A DNA stretch of 64,000 nucleotides from G051132615 sp051132615 (GCF_051132615.1 NZ_CP152375.1:2976001-3040000); one strand, 5' to 3'; shown: positions 8,510-17,290, counted from the first letter of the stretch. Program-made: numbers and translations. The notes: generated by a model not told the origin, from the letters alone.

Positions 8510-9353
8510 TAATAGATTCCTGTTTAGGGAAGTGACCATTGACAATATTTTGAAAAAAAGTAACAGATTGTTGAATGACTTCTTTACGTTGCCGATCAAT
8601 TGTAATTAAGTGATAGCTGTCATCTAAAGCGATAAATTGAGTTGGGCCACTCACATTTTTTTCAATTACACGTGCATTTGTCTCAATATCTGCCACATCA
8701 TCGTGACTTGAATGCATAATCAAACAAGGTGCTGTAACACGATTTAATTGCTGGCGTAAATTTTTTGCTAAATACTGCATTTGAGCCAAAGCTGGATAAG
8801 GGTTTCCAGCCAATCCAGCGGAGGCACTGTCACCATCTAACATACTAGCAGAGACAGCAGCTCGAATAGAAACGTCTTTTAAACCATATGGAGGCTGCTC
8901 AATAAAAGTTTTATCTTGGAAAATACCCAAACGCTCAAACCAAGTAAGCAGAAAAAACAGATGTTTTGCATACTTGGGCATACTCCAGCCATCATAACGG
9001 AAAGTTGGTCCATATGCTGCCACACCATGAACCCATTCTGGTTTTTCTGCGGCCAATTTTAAAGATAGCAAAGCGCCCATTGAAAGCCCAGCAACAAAAA
9101 AATGATCGACTTGTTTTTGTAAAAACTCTGCCGCTTCGGTAACACTTTCATACCATTGTTGCCAATTTGTCTGACAAAGGTCTTGTTCATCACCACAATG
9201 TCCAGCTAATTGCATTGCATATACAGTAAAGCCCGCTTTATGAAGCCCTTTGGCAAGAATACGCATTTCATTAGGTGTACCTGTTAGACCATGTATCAAT
9301 AACACACCACTATTATTTATGCCTGGCAAGAAAAAACTGACATCTTTAATCAT
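8502..9353 (-). CDS. Alpha/beta hydrolase (carboxylesterase/monoacylglycerol lipase-like)
   Basis: A 283-residue cytoplasmic serine hydrolase. LLIHGLTGTP supplies the oxyanion HG motif, S91 in AGLSMGALLSL is the nucleophile, an Asp in HSSHDDVAD (about residues 218-222) is the acid, and H248 in DDSYHLIT completes the triad. The pattern is that of Est30-type carboxylesterases. I choose the ATG at 9353 because AGGTG sits seven bases upstream; GTG and ATG codons at 9362 and 9359 lie too close to it. It is the second gene of the leftward operon, 24 bases after the phosphatase and overlapping the first DMT gene by eight bases. It may release an acyl group added by the COG3146-type enzyme; that is inference. 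Confidence 0.82.
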   Translation of the reverse strand: MIKDVSFFLPGINNSGVLLIHGLTGTPNEMRILAKGLHKAGFTVYAMQLAGHCGDEQDLCQTNWQQWYESVTEAAEFLQKQVDHFFVAGLSMGALLSLKLAAEKPEWVHGVAAYGPTFRYDGWSMPKYAKHLFFLLTWFERLGIFQDKTFIEQPPYGLKDVSIRAAVSASMLDGDSASAGLAGNPYPALAQMQYLAKNLRQQLNRVTAPCLIMHSSHDDVADIETNARVIEKNVSGPTQFIALDDSYHLITIDRQRKEVIQQSVTFFQNIVNGHFPKQESINE

Positions 9354-9377
9354 AAACATCACCTGACACTCTAAAAC

Positions 9378-10091
9378 TTATTCTAAACATTCTGCTTTTT
9401 GCTCTTCTAAAATAAAAATATCTGGCCGTAAGGTAGGCAGTAAATCAACGATATCTAAAAAATTTTGAATGGGGTGATATGAAATCATCTGCTTTTGACA
9501 ATAATCAATGAGTTTGTCTTTTGCAAAGACTATATCCGCATGATGGGAAACGCAGAAATCAGAACTGCCATCCCCTACATAATAAACTTGGTTATATTTT
9601 TGCCGTACTGAAGCGAGATGTGCACATTTACAATGTCCACTTTTCTTTTTACAAAGATCATTTGCGTACGGAAAGGTTAAACACCATTTTCCATCATCAT
9701 TTAAAGTTAAATGGTTAGCAAAAATAGAAAGTTCTGTTAAATGATTGTTTTGTAAAATTCGTGAGATGGCATAATCTAAACCGTCACTGACAATATGAAC
9801 AGGAATTTGAAAATGTCCCATCATGTTAAGAAACGTTGCAAATACTGGGTCAAGTTGAATTTGATCCAAGCAAGTATTTACTTGCTCAATGTTTGCGTCT
9901 AATAAAGCAATCTGCCCTTCCATACACTCTTTTGAACCAATAGCACCAGATAGCCAAGCCTCTTCTAATGCTTCGCAACCAACTTGCCCAAAATTCTGTA
10001 ATAAGGTATCGGTAACATCTTTAAAACTAATTGTGCCATCAAAATCACATAAAAAAATGCAGTCATTTCGCTGATGTAATTGATTAATCAT
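9378..10091 (-). CDS. MtnX-like HAD-IB phosphatase
   Basis: A 237-residue HAD-superfamily phosphatase. D16 and D18 in FLCDFDGT are the nucleophile and acid/base. VSDGLDYAI is motif II, and VGDGSSDFC is motif IV with the acidic metal ligands. The architecture matches MtnX-like and phosphoserine-phosphatase-like HAD-IB enzymes. A KKKSGHCKCAHL stretch in the cap-adjacent region is also typical of MtnX-like proteins. It opens the leftward operon. The 203 bases upstream are shared with the divergent rstA, so a regulatory link to RstAB is possible but not shown. No methionine-salvage gene is nearby, so the substrate is probably a phosphorylated intermediate of this locus. Confidence 0.82.
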   Translation of the reverse strand: MINQLHQRNDCIFLCDFDGTISFKDVTDTLLQNFGQVGCEALEEAWLSGAIGSKECMEGQIALLDANIEQVNTCLDQIQLDPVFATFLNMMGHFQIPVHIVSDGLDYAISRILQNNHLTELSIFANHLTLNDDGKWCLTFPYANDLCKKKSGHCKCAHLASVRQKYNQVYYVGDGSSDFCVSHHADIVFAKDKLIDYCQKQMISYHPIQNFLDIVDLLPTLRPDIFILEEQKAECLE

Positions 10092-10294
10092 TTTTATTTC
10101 ATAATTTTAATTAATATATCGTTCATTATTCTATAAAATAACAATTAAAATTGTTAAATTGTGTGTTGTTTATGTAACCATTAATTTGATTGAATATTTT
10201 TTCCACTATTTCTGATAAAAGTAGTTTGATTTAAAGGCATTTTCTGTGTGCTATACTTAACAGATAGTCACCACATAGAATAAATGGTTTTTTA

Positions 10295-11008
10295 ATGACT
10301 GATCGCATTTTAATTATTGAAGATGATGAACGCTTAGCTCAATTAATTAAGGAATATCTACTAAAACATAATTTTGATGTTTCTTATCACAACAGAGGAG
10401 ATAATGCTGAGCATATGATTATTAACTCTTCCCCCGATTTACTGATTCTAGATGTGATGCTCCCAGGAAAATCAGGGTTTGATATTTGTCGAGATGTACG
10501 CCCTTATTTTTCTGGGAAAATATTAATTTTAACGGCAAGTGAAGATAATATTGATGAAATTATCGGGTTAGAACTAGGGGCAGATGATTATTTAACTAAG
10601 CCTGTTGAGCCACGCCGTTTATTGGCCAGAATTAGAGCATTATTACGTCGAAAACAAACAGATCCTCTGTTGGTCAATCAAAATAATTCAGTGGCTCAAA
10701 CACCTCCTTTAATATTGGGGTCTTTACATATTGACCCGAATAAACGCTGTGTGACATTGAATGAGCAAACCTTAGACTTCACAACAGCAGAATTTGATTT
10801 ACTATGGTTGTTAGCCAGCAATATGGGTAAAATTCTTTCTCGTGATGATATTTTAGAGTCTTTAAGAGGCATAAGCTTTGATGGGTTAGATCGCTCAATA
10901 GATGCTAGAATTTCTCGCCTCAGAAAAAAATTACACGACCATCCAGAACACCCTAAGTGGGTAAAAACAATCAGAGGAAAGGGGTATCTGTTCACACAAG
11001 AAGAATAG
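10295..11008 (+). CDS. rstA: OmpR-family response regulator, RstA-like
   Basis: A 237-residue DNA-binding response regulator. Residues 1-110 form the receiver domain with the acidic pocket at ED10-11, phospho-acceptor D53 in ILDVMLPGKSG, T80 and K102 in YLTKP. Residues 135-235 form an OmpR-type winged helix ending in KTIRGKGYLF. The segments RGDNAEHMI, DGLDRSIDARISRLRKKL and LRGISFDGLDRS follow E. coli RstA closely, which is why I use the symbol. The kinase gene follows 17 bases after the stop. In enterobacteria RstAB responds to envelope, acid or magnesium cues; what it senses here is unknown. Confidence 0.9.
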   Translation: MTDRILIIEDDERLAQLIKEYLLKHNFDVSYHNRGDNAEHMIINSSPDLLILDVMLPGKSGFDICRDVRPYFSGKILILTASEDNIDEIIGLELGADDYLTKPVEPRRLLARIRALLRRKQTDPLLVNQNNSVAQTPPLILGSLHIDPNKRCVTLNEQTLDFTTAEFDLLWLLASNMGKILSRDDILESLRGISFDGLDRSIDARISRLRKKLHDHPEHPKWVKTIRGKGYLFTQEE

Positions 11009-11025
11009 AACCTAGAGCCAATCAT

Positions 11026-12363
11026 ATGAAATTAAGATCAAAAAAATGGTCTTTGTTGCCAAGAGTCATAGGCTACCTTACGATCATTTTATTAACCCAA
11101 AGTCTTATAGCCTACGGCGCTTTACTGCTTTTTGCTTCGCTTCCACAAGAGTTTACTGGCCTAGCTGAAGACTATAAAGTTTTTCATGACACTTATCGTG
11201 GCACTGCCACTTTGATTAGCGAACAGCTCACTGGTGACCCTTCATTGGATCAACAAGTTATCAGAGCACTTCAACCTAAATTTAGCTATCCTCTTCAATT
11301 GACACCTATTGATCAAACATTACCAGAGCAAATTTTGCAGCAATTTAAAACCGATGACCTAGCTTTTGATGACAAACAAAATATTATTTATGTTTATTAT
11401 GGATCTCCTAATCAAGTATTACAAATGGGGCCTGTTCTTGATAATGATATTTTAGATGCTAGCTTATCGGTCTGGTTTCCCTTTTTATTGATTTGGTCTG
11501 TTATTAGTGCGGTTGTTTTTCTGTGCCTTTTATCTTTCGCTTTTTTACCATTATGGCATGATGCGATTTCTTTGAGAAACACAGCTGAACAATTGGCTTC
11601 AGGCAATTTAAATAGTAGAGCAGCAAATGCACAAAGTTGGCTTTTCAAACCTTTATCGAATGTTTTAAACGATATGGCCATCAAAGTTGAGCAATTGGTA
11701 AAAAACAGCAAAACAATCTCTCATGCCATGGCTCATGAATTGCGCACACCAATAAGTCGTTTAAGATTTGGTTTAACCATGTTATCTGAGGCTGAAAACA
11801 TTGAAGACCAACAAAGACAGTTAAACGGTATTAATATGGATATACAGGAATTAGAATCGTTAATTAATACAAGTTTAAATTTTTTTCAAATGCAACAGAA
11901 AAAAATGACCATGACAAAAACTTTGACCAATTTAAAACAGTGGAGCGAATCCCTTTATTATTCATTAAAATCATTTCAACCCTCTACTGTCACACTTTCC
12001 AGAAATATTGAAGACAATCAAGTTTATATTGATACATCAATAGTGAATATAGCAGTAAACAATTTACTTTTAAATGCATTTAAGTATGCAAATAGTAAAA
12101 TAGAGCTAAATATATACCTTCAAAACGATATCCTTATTATTGAAGTTAGCGATGATGGACCAGGCATTTTAGAAGGACATTACGAAGAAGTTTTTATGCC
12201 CTTTTCTCGATTAGACAATAGCCGAACCCGTCAAACAGGTGGCTATGGTCTTGGTTTAGCTTATGTCAAACTGATTGCCGAACAACACCATGGATCTATT
12301 TATGTTGAACGTAGTCAATACGGTGGGGCAAAGTTTATTCTTCAGATATCTGTAAGTCAATAA
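11026..12363 (+). CDS. rstB: Sensor histidine kinase, RstB-like
   Basis: A 445-residue inner-membrane sensor kinase. I take the ATG at 11026 (MKLRSKKWSLL); a longer frame from 10957 would overlap rstA with a basic, non-membrane extension. It has one membrane helix near residues 15-35, a periplasmic domain of roughly 110 residues, a second helix near residues 150-175 and a HAMP-like linker. The phospho-acceptor is H237 in HAMAHELRTPISRLRFGL, matching the RstB H-box. The ATPase domain shows NLLLNAFKYA (N box), SDDGPGI (G1) and GGYGLGLAYVKLI (G2). It pairs with the adjacent RstA-like regulator. Confidence 0.9.
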   Translation: MKLRSKKWSLLPRVIGYLTIILLTQSLIAYGALLLFASLPQEFTGLAEDYKVFHDTYRGTATLISEQLTGDPSLDQQVIRALQPKFSYPLQLTPIDQTLPEQILQQFKTDDLAFDDKQNIIYVYYGSPNQVLQMGPVLDNDILDASLSVWFPFLLIWSVISAVVFLCLLSFAFLPLWHDAISLRNTAEQLASGNLNSRAANAQSWLFKPLSNVLNDMAIKVEQLVKNSKTISHAMAHELRTPISRLRFGLTMLSEAENIEDQQRQLNGINMDIQELESLINTSLNFFQMQQKKMTMTKTLTNLKQWSESLYYSLKSFQPSTVTLSRNIEDNQVYIDTSIVNIAVNNLLLNAFKYANSKIELNIYLQNDILIIEVSDDGPGILEGHYEEVFMPFSRLDNSRTRQTGGYGLGLAYVKLIAEQHHGSIYVERSQYGGAKFILQISVSQ

Positions 12364-12365
12364 AA

Positions 12366-12398
12366 ACAAATGGGTCTGTAATCATCCAAACCCATTTT
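12366..12398. terminator. Terminator-like hairpin between rstB and carbonic anhydrase
   Basis: AAATGGGT at 12368-12375 pairs with ACCCATTT at 12390-12397 across a 14-base loop. A-rich and T-rich flanks could let it serve both convergent genes. The loop is long, so it is only moderately convincing. Confidence 0.5.
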
Positions 12399-12426
12399 CT
12401 TGACTAGATTTTATTATATATCCAAA

Positions 12427-13161
12427 TTACTCAATGATCGTTCTGCCATGCAATGGTTGCACTGGACGATTATTGTGATGATGCATCATATCTGCAAATT
12501 GTTTAATCTGTTGTGCCGATGCTGTTATTGGATGTTTTAATACCAACCAACGAACACCTTCTAAACAAGGTGGGGTTGTAAGTGAACCAGTAAAGCGATA
12601 ATAACTTAAATCGGCTGGAAACAAGTTTTTCAACGTTAATATTTGCCCTAAATTAGCTTCTTTCCCCTCTTCTTTTGGCGAGCTTTGTAGCAATTTTTTT
12701 AACTCAATATTTTCTGCCCCTACTTTATACATAACAGCAATAACCGCTATTTCTCCATCCTCATTCTTATGAACAAAATGCGCCTCCATTGGGAATGAGT
12801 TTCCTTCTATCGTATTTTCACTTGGGGTATGAAAATGAAACTGTTGTAATGTGAATTTTTCGCTATCTAAAGTAAATATATCACCACCGTTATCATTAAC
12901 TTGTAGCGTATGACCATTATTAATTTCTGTAACAGAAACTTGGGAAAAAGTCAGCTGTAAAGGTTTGGTATGTATTTTTTGTGTATTTGTTATATTCACC
13001 GGTGATTGATTCATACCATTCTTGCATAAATTAAACTCTGAAGAGATATCGCCCCAATGCTCTGGAGAGGATTCTCCCTCATAAGACCAAGCTGGATGTT
13101 CACTGGCTAAAACATTTGTGCTACCAATTAGCAGTAATATTAAAAACATAAAGTTTTTCAT
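12427..13161 (-). CDS. Periplasmic alpha-type carbonic anhydrase
   Basis: A 244-residue zinc enzyme that interconverts CO2 and bicarbonate in the periplasm. Residues 1-20 are a signal peptide. WSYEGESSPEHWGDIS opens the mature domain as in bacterial alpha-CAs. Zinc ligands are H109 and H111 in QFHFHTPSE and H128 in MEAHFVH. C46 and the Cys in TTPPCLEG probably form the usual disulfide. The terminal region PVQPLHGRTI is also typical. Length matches the family (about 225-250). It is a single gene whose only - strand neighbour, the small periplasmic protein at 13606, is 445 bases upstream, so it probably has its own promoter. Confidence 0.95.
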   Translation of the reverse strand: MKNFMFLILLLIGSTNVLASEHPAWSYEGESSPEHWGDISSEFNLCKNGMNQSPVNITNTQKIHTKPLQLTFSQVSVTEINNGHTLQVNDNGGDIFTLDSEKFTLQQFHFHTPSENTIEGNSFPMEAHFVHKNEDGEIAVIAVMYKVGAENIELKKLLQSSPKEEGKEANLGQILTLKNLFPADLSYYRFTGSLTTPPCLEGVRWLVLKHPITASAQQIKQFADMMHHHNNRPVQPLHGRTIIE

Positions 13162-13605
13162 TTTATGATGTCCATAATAAAAATATTAATAATGTTTAAC
13201 GTAATTAAAATAGAGTTACATTGAAAATTTTACCCCTTGCAATCCATATATGTAAATTATTATATAATAAATAATTTATTTAAAATCATTTAAAAATATA
13301 GTGAACAATAGTGAGTAAATATTATTCTAATAATGACTACAATTAGTTATCGAATAGCAGAAGAAAAAAGAAAATATTTCTAATGTAAACTCATGAAAAA
13401 AAAGAATAAGTAATGCAAGAAGACAGGATATTATCATCAGAAAAACTGGTTAATTCTAAAATAAAATCTTTCAAAATGAACCAGCTAATGACCAATTACT
13501 TCCACTGAACCTCAAGTTATTTGCACTTGTGTATAAGCACACCTCAGGTAGAAATATTAAGCTTAGATTGGTTACCGATTCCCACATCACACACCATTGA
13601 CTTGG
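13162..13605. other. Intergenic stretch, nothing recognised
   Basis: About 440 bases between the carbonic anhydrase start and the small periplasmic gene. It is AT-rich near the carbonic anhydrase, where the promoter should lie. I found no ORF with a good start, no RNA gene and no strong repeat. Confidence 0.5.
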
Positions 13606-13905
13606 CTATTGTTCTTGATTCAGCCTTGCTTTAAAGTGTTCTACAATTGACTGTGCTTCTTCACAATATTTTACTTGTTGATCAGTGCTTAAGCCTTTTA
13701 CATATTGTTGGACAAACTTGGTATTATCTCTGAGTTCTTCTCTTATCGTTACCAAATCAGTATTATTTTCAGTTCGAGCCTCTTCTATAGATTGGTTTAA
13801 ATCTTTGATTACTTGATTAAAATACTGTTCACATTGTGGGGCGAGATCAGCAACTGCTAATGGGCTGAACATTAAAATGGTGATGCTCAATAAAACTCTT
13901 TTCAT
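13606..13905 (-). CDS. Small periplasmic protein, DUF5339-like
   Basis: A 99-residue protein with a clear signal peptide (residues 1-19, ending AVA). The mature part is an alpha-helical domain of about 80 residues with two cysteines, in PQCEQYF near the start and KYCEEAQ near the end, plausibly forming one disulfide. The pattern, CEQYF at the N-terminus and a Q-V-K-Y-C-x-x-A segment late, resembles DUF5339-type small secreted proteins. No function is known for these. It lies directly downstream of modE on the same strand (60 bases), so read-through from modE is possible. The DUF assignment is tentative. Confidence 0.65.
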   Translation of the reverse strand: MKRVLLSITILMFSPLAVADLAPQCEQYFNQVIKDLNQSIEEARTENNTDLVTIREELRDNTKFVQQYVKGLSTDQQVKYCEEAQSIVEHFKARLNQEQ

Positions 13906-13965
13906 ATAAATATATGTCCTGTTTATTTTAAGAATAAATCATTCTACAATTTTGCTTTTATTGTT

Positions 13966-14784
13966 TTAAACAGTTTGAACCCCTAAAATCACACTGGATG
14001 CTTTAAAAATAGCCATAGCCTGTTGGCCAATGGTTAAATTAAGATTAGAGCAACTCTCATTAGTGATAATCACGGCAATAGAAATACCATGACTCAAATC
14101 CAAAACGACTTCAGAATTAATAGCACCAACTTGTATACGAGAAACAATGCCTGACAAATTATTTCTTGCTGAAAATTGAACGTTGTCACATTGATTTACG
14201 TCAGTTATTAAAATAATTGATGATGATTTGATTAAGGCAATAACTGAAGAGCCTATTTTCAAACCCAGTTTTTCAGTACTTTCATGAGTAATCACAGCAA
14301 CGATTTTTTGTGTTTCAATTTCTGAAATCGTTAATTCAACTTCATCATTAATTGCACCACGTTTAATGGCGATTATTTTCCCATAAAATTGATTTCGAGC
14401 ACTTGTTTTCATATTCATTCTTTCAATAAGCAAATAATCTTCGGTAATATTTTCTGCTTGCTGTTTCAAGCTTTGTAAAAAACGATTGTGCTCTTGTTCA
14501 ATCAACCTAAAATTTTTAATCAATTGTTTGCCTCTTTGGGTTAATTGTGTTCCGCCACCGCCTTTTCCCCCACTAACCCGTTCAACTAAAGGCTCAATTG
14601 ATAAATTATTCATTGTTTCAATAATATCCCAAGCTGTTTTATAACTTATTTGTGCAGCTTTTGCCGCTTGAGTAATAGAGCCATACTCTGCTATTTTTTC
14701 TAACAAAATAATATGATTACTTCCCCCTAGTTTTTGTTCATTAGAGGTAACCCAAATAGAACCATGTAATTGAATATTATTCAT
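13966..14784 (-). CDS. modE: Molybdate-responsive transcriptional regulator ModE
   Basis: A 272-residue full-length ModE. Residues 1-120 hold the winged-helix DNA-binding domain, with GSITQAAKAAQISYKTAWDIIETM (shown here only by its core AAKAAQISYKTAWD) and the basic RVSGGKGGGGTQLT wing. Two tandem TOBE/Mop domains follow, beginning at SARNQFYGKI and SARNNLSGIV, each with the molybdate-pocket pattern GAIN(D/S)EV. Family members bind molybdate as dimers and repress modABC. It is divergent from modA, and the 184-base gap contains a perfect palindrome suited to ModE. Length and both domains match E. coli ModE (262 residues). Confidence 0.95.
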   Translation of the reverse strand: MNNIQLHGSIWVTSNEQKLGGSNHIILLEKIAEYGSITQAAKAAQISYKTAWDIIETMNNLSIEPLVERVSGGKGGGGTQLTQRGKQLIKNFRLIEQEHNRFLQSLKQQAENITEDYLLIERMNMKTSARNQFYGKIIAIKRGAINDEVELTISEIETQKIVAVITHESTEKLGLKIGSSVIALIKSSSIILITDVNQCDNVQFSARNNLSGIVSRIQVGAINSEVVLDLSHGISIAVIITNESCSNLNLTIGQQAMAIFKASSVILGVQTV

Positions 14785-14908
14785 CTTTATTCACGAAAAA
14801 AAATCGATACATTATAAATTTGATGCTATTTAAAGTATAACAAATAAAATGATGCTCTAGAGCCTACTGAGTAACTAAGTGATGACCTAATTATTTTGGC
14901 TGATTTAC

Positions 14909-14938
14909 CACCGTAATATAATAAGCTATATTACGGTG
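14909..14938. promoter_or_regulatory. ModE-type operator
   Basis: A perfect inverted repeat: CACCGTAATATA (14909-14920), a six-base spacer ATAAGC, then TATATTACGGTG (14927-14938). The arms resemble the known ModE site pattern CG-T-ATAT. It lies 31 bases before the modA start and 125 bases from modE, so it could control both. Confidence 0.85.
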
Positions 14939-14968
14939 AATATATTTAAGTAAATTTAGGGTAACAAT

Positions 14969-15733
14969 ATGAAAAACATTAAATTAATTAAAGTTATTCT
15001 AGGCTCTATGTTATTTATCTTGCTACAAACCTCATCATTTGCTGAAGAAATCACTGTTTCAGCTGCAGCAAGCTTAACCGATTCATTTAAAGAAATCGTC
15101 AAAAATTACGAAGCCAAACATCCAAATAGTAAAGTACTATTAAATTTCGGGGCATCAGGCAGTTTATTACAACAAATTGATAAAGGTGCCCCTGTCGATA
15201 TCTTTGCCAGTGCAGATCAAGACACAATGAACCAAGCACAAAATAAAAAGCTGATTGCGCTCAATACCCGTGTTAATTTTGTCAAAAATAGCTTAGTTGT
15301 GATTGTACCGATGAAAAGCAATTTAACAATTAATCACTTATCAGATTTACAAAAAGGTAATATAAAAAGAATTGCATTAGGTAACCCTGCCAGTGTACCT
15401 GTGGGACGTTATTCTAAAACAGCACTAGAAAAAAATAATGCTTGGGTCGGTATTCAAGATAAAGTGATTCATACTCAAAATGTACGACAGTCTTTAGACT
15501 ATGTAGCCAGAGGAGAAGTTGATGCGGGGTTTGTTTATGGAACCGATGCCAATATAATGAAAGATAAAGTAAAAGTAATTTACACTGTTGCCTTAGACAC
15601 ACCAATTACTTATCCTATTGCCCAAATTAGTCGAAGTAAAAATAAAAATGAAGCCAATCGCTTTATCAATTATGTACTTTCTACTGAGGGGCAAACTGTA
15701 CTCAAAAAATATGGCTTTGTTAAACCAAACTAA
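14969..15733 (+). CDS. modA: Molybdate-binding periplasmic protein ModA
   Basis: A 254-residue substrate-binding protein for molybdate or tungstate uptake. A signal peptide covers residues 1-25 (cut near SFA-EE). The mature start EITVSAAASLTDSFKEI and the following NFGASGSLLQQIDKGAPVDIFASAD carry the serine and alanine backbone ligands of ModA. GNPASVPVGRYSK and the GEVDAGFVYGTDA region, with the second-lobe ligands, are also typical. The first gene of modABC, it starts 31 bases after the ModE operator and ends nine bases before modB. Confidence 0.96.
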   Translation: MKNIKLIKVILGSMLFILLQTSSFAEEITVSAAASLTDSFKEIVKNYEAKHPNSKVLLNFGASGSLLQQIDKGAPVDIFASADQDTMNQAQNKKLIALNTRVNFVKNSLVVIVPMKSNLTINHLSDLQKGNIKRIALGNPASVPVGRYSKTALEKNNAWVGIQDKVIHTQNVRQSLDYVARGEVDAGFVYGTDANIMKDKVKVIYTVALDTPITYPIAQISRSKNKNEANRFINYVLSTEGQTVLKKYGFVKPN

Positions 15734-15742
15734 GTTAATCAT

Positions 15743-16423
15743 ATGAGCACTTGGTATCCACTTTATTTATCCATTAAGGTTGCATTTTGGGCAACCTTAA
15801 TTAACAGCATTTTAGGTGTTGGACTTGGTTTATTTTTAGCTCGATCCAAATGGCTTGGAACCAATTTAATTGACACAATATGTACCCTACCAATGGTTTT
15901 ACCCCCAACTGTCTTGGGTTACTACTTATTGGTTTTATTAGGTAGCCAAGGAAGCTTAGGTAATTGGTTACAAGACACTTTTGATATCAATTTAATTTTT
16001 ACCGTACAAGGTGCCATTATTGCGGCTTCTATCGTGACTTTTCCTTTAATTTTCAAACCCGCCAGAGCTGCTTTTGAGTCAATTGATCGGCAATTAGAAC
16101 AAGTTGGTCGTGTGCTGACAATATCAGAAATCAGTATTTTTTTTAGGGTAACACTTCCTTTAGCGTGGCGAGGCATATTTTCGGGTATTTTATTGGGTTT
16201 TATCAGGGCATTAGGAGAATTCGGTGCAACATTAATGGTCGCTGGTAGTATTCCAGGAAAAACGCAGACTTTATCTATTGCCATTTATGAGGCCGTTCAA
16301 GCAGGGCAAGATGATCTTGCTAATAAATTAGTATTGGTTATTTCAATAAGCTGTATTTTGATTTTATTATTTATTAACTGGTTGTCTTCTGGTGTAAACG
16401 GTAATGTACAGGAGAAAAACTGA
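15743..16423 (+). CDS. modB: Molybdate ABC transporter permease ModB
   Basis: A 226-residue inner-membrane permease with about five to six helices. The cytoplasmic EAA loop that contacts ModC is visible around RVLTISEISIFFRVTLPLAWRG (EAA-x3-G-type motif, key residues TLPLAWRG). TLPMVLPPTVLGYYLL and GFIRALGEFGATLMVAG are strong ModB signatures. Length matches the family (about 220-230). The start is nine bases after modA and the stop overlaps the modC start by one base (TGATG), so the three genes are translationally coupled. Confidence 0.96.
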   Translation: MSTWYPLYLSIKVAFWATLINSILGVGLGLFLARSKWLGTNLIDTICTLPMVLPPTVLGYYLLVLLGSQGSLGNWLQDTFDINLIFTVQGAIIAASIVTFPLIFKPARAAFESIDRQLEQVGRVLTISEISIFFRVTLPLAWRGIFSGILLGFIRALGEFGATLMVAGSIPGKTQTLSIAIYEAVQAGQDDLANKLVLVISISCILILLFINWLSSGVNGNVQEKN

Positions 16424-17073
16424 TGATTTTTGATATAGCTATCAAAAAAACACTAAAATCAAAAAAAAGCTCTTTTACATTGGATGTGCAATTTTGCTCA
16501 AATAATCAGTGTATTACCCTATTTGGCCCTTCTGGTATAGGCAAAAGCTTAACAATGAAAGCCATTGCAGGTCTCTTAACACCAGACTCAGGGCATATTC
16601 ACATTGAAAAAATTCCCTTTTTTGATCATAAAAAAAATATTTGCTTACCCACACAAAAAAGAAAAGTGGCTTATTTATTTCAAAACTATGCTTTATTTCC
16701 CCATTTAACCGTTGAACAAAATGTTGGTTTTAGTTTAACAAAAGGTATTTTGAACTCAGTCAAAAAAGCCAATAAGGAAAAAGTCTATTTTTGGCTAGAA
16801 AAATTTCATATTGCTCATTTGGGTAAGTTATATCCATATGCTTTATCAGGAGGACAGCAACAACGGGTTGCTCTAGCTAGAGCTGTGATTTCTCAACCTA
16901 ATATTCTTCTGTTAGATGAACCCTTTTCTGCCTTAGATAAACCATTAAGAAAAGAAATGAGAGAAGAGATTAAACAATTACAACAAGAGCTCAATATCCC
17001 TATGTTGCTTATCTCTCACGATGAGGAAGATATTGTATCAATGGGTGGAGAAGCCTTTTATTTACCACAATAA
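16423..17073 (+). CDS. modC: Molybdate ABC transporter ATPase ModC, short form
   Basis: A 216-residue ABC ATPase that powers ModB. The Walker A motif is GPSGIGKS, the Q-loop is YLFQNYALFPHLT, the signature is LSGGQQQR, Walker B is ILLLDEPFSALD and the switch His is in LLISHDEED. It stops right after the nucleotide-binding domain at MGGEAFYLPQ. The usual ModC is about 350 residues with a C-terminal TOBE domain that can sense molybdate; that domain is absent here. The stop at 17071-17073 is followed by other stops, so this is a natural short form rather than a visible frameshift. Confidence 0.92.
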   Translation: MIFDIAIKKTLKSKKSSFTLDVQFCSNNQCITLFGPSGIGKSLTMKAIAGLLTPDSGHIHIEKIPFFDHKKNICLPTQKRKVAYLFQNYALFPHLTVEQNVGFSLTKGILNSVKKANKEKVYFWLEKFHIAHLGKLYPYALSGGQQQRVALARAVISQPNILLLDEPFSALDKPLRKEMREEIKQLQQELNIPMLLISHDEEDIVSMGGEAFYLPQ

Positions 17074-17221
17074 CTATCAGTGAATAATCTAAAGAATGAC
17101 TCATATATACAAAATATATGATCAATATCATTGTTTTAAATCAGAAAATACACTCGTTTACCCCATGATACAATAAGAAAAAGGTATGATAAGCATTATT
17201 GAGCAATAAAAGGAGAAAGAT

Positions 17222-17290
17222 ATGTATCAGGATATTGTAACAACCTTCACTTTTGAAATATTGATGGAGGAAATTACAGCTAAAAAATAA
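17222..17290 (+). CDS. 22-residue leader peptide of rsgA
   Basis: A short ORF beginning MYQDIVTTFTF and ending ITAKK, preceded by a good ribosome-binding site (AGGAGA seven bases before the ATG). It ends 40 bases before the rsgA start. Codons 15-17 contain TGGAGGAAA, which can pair with a CCTCC segment that otherwise masks the rsgA ribosome-binding site. The layout matches that of translational attenuators such as erm leaders. Whether it is translated is unproven. Confidence 0.55.
   Translation: MYQDIVTTFTFEILMEEITAKK

Noticed and set aside
7755..8599. The two half-size DMT genes as one frameshifted EamA transporter
   Set aside because: Each half has its own start signal (ATG at 8509, GTG at 8144 with GGAG) and its own complete set of four helices. 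The halves begin with the same FDT-GQ motif, as in paired SMR proteins.
10957..11025. Longer N-terminus for the RstB-like kinase
   Set aside because: It overlaps rstA and is basic and polar. The ATG at 11026 is followed at once by the membrane helix expected of a sensor kinase.
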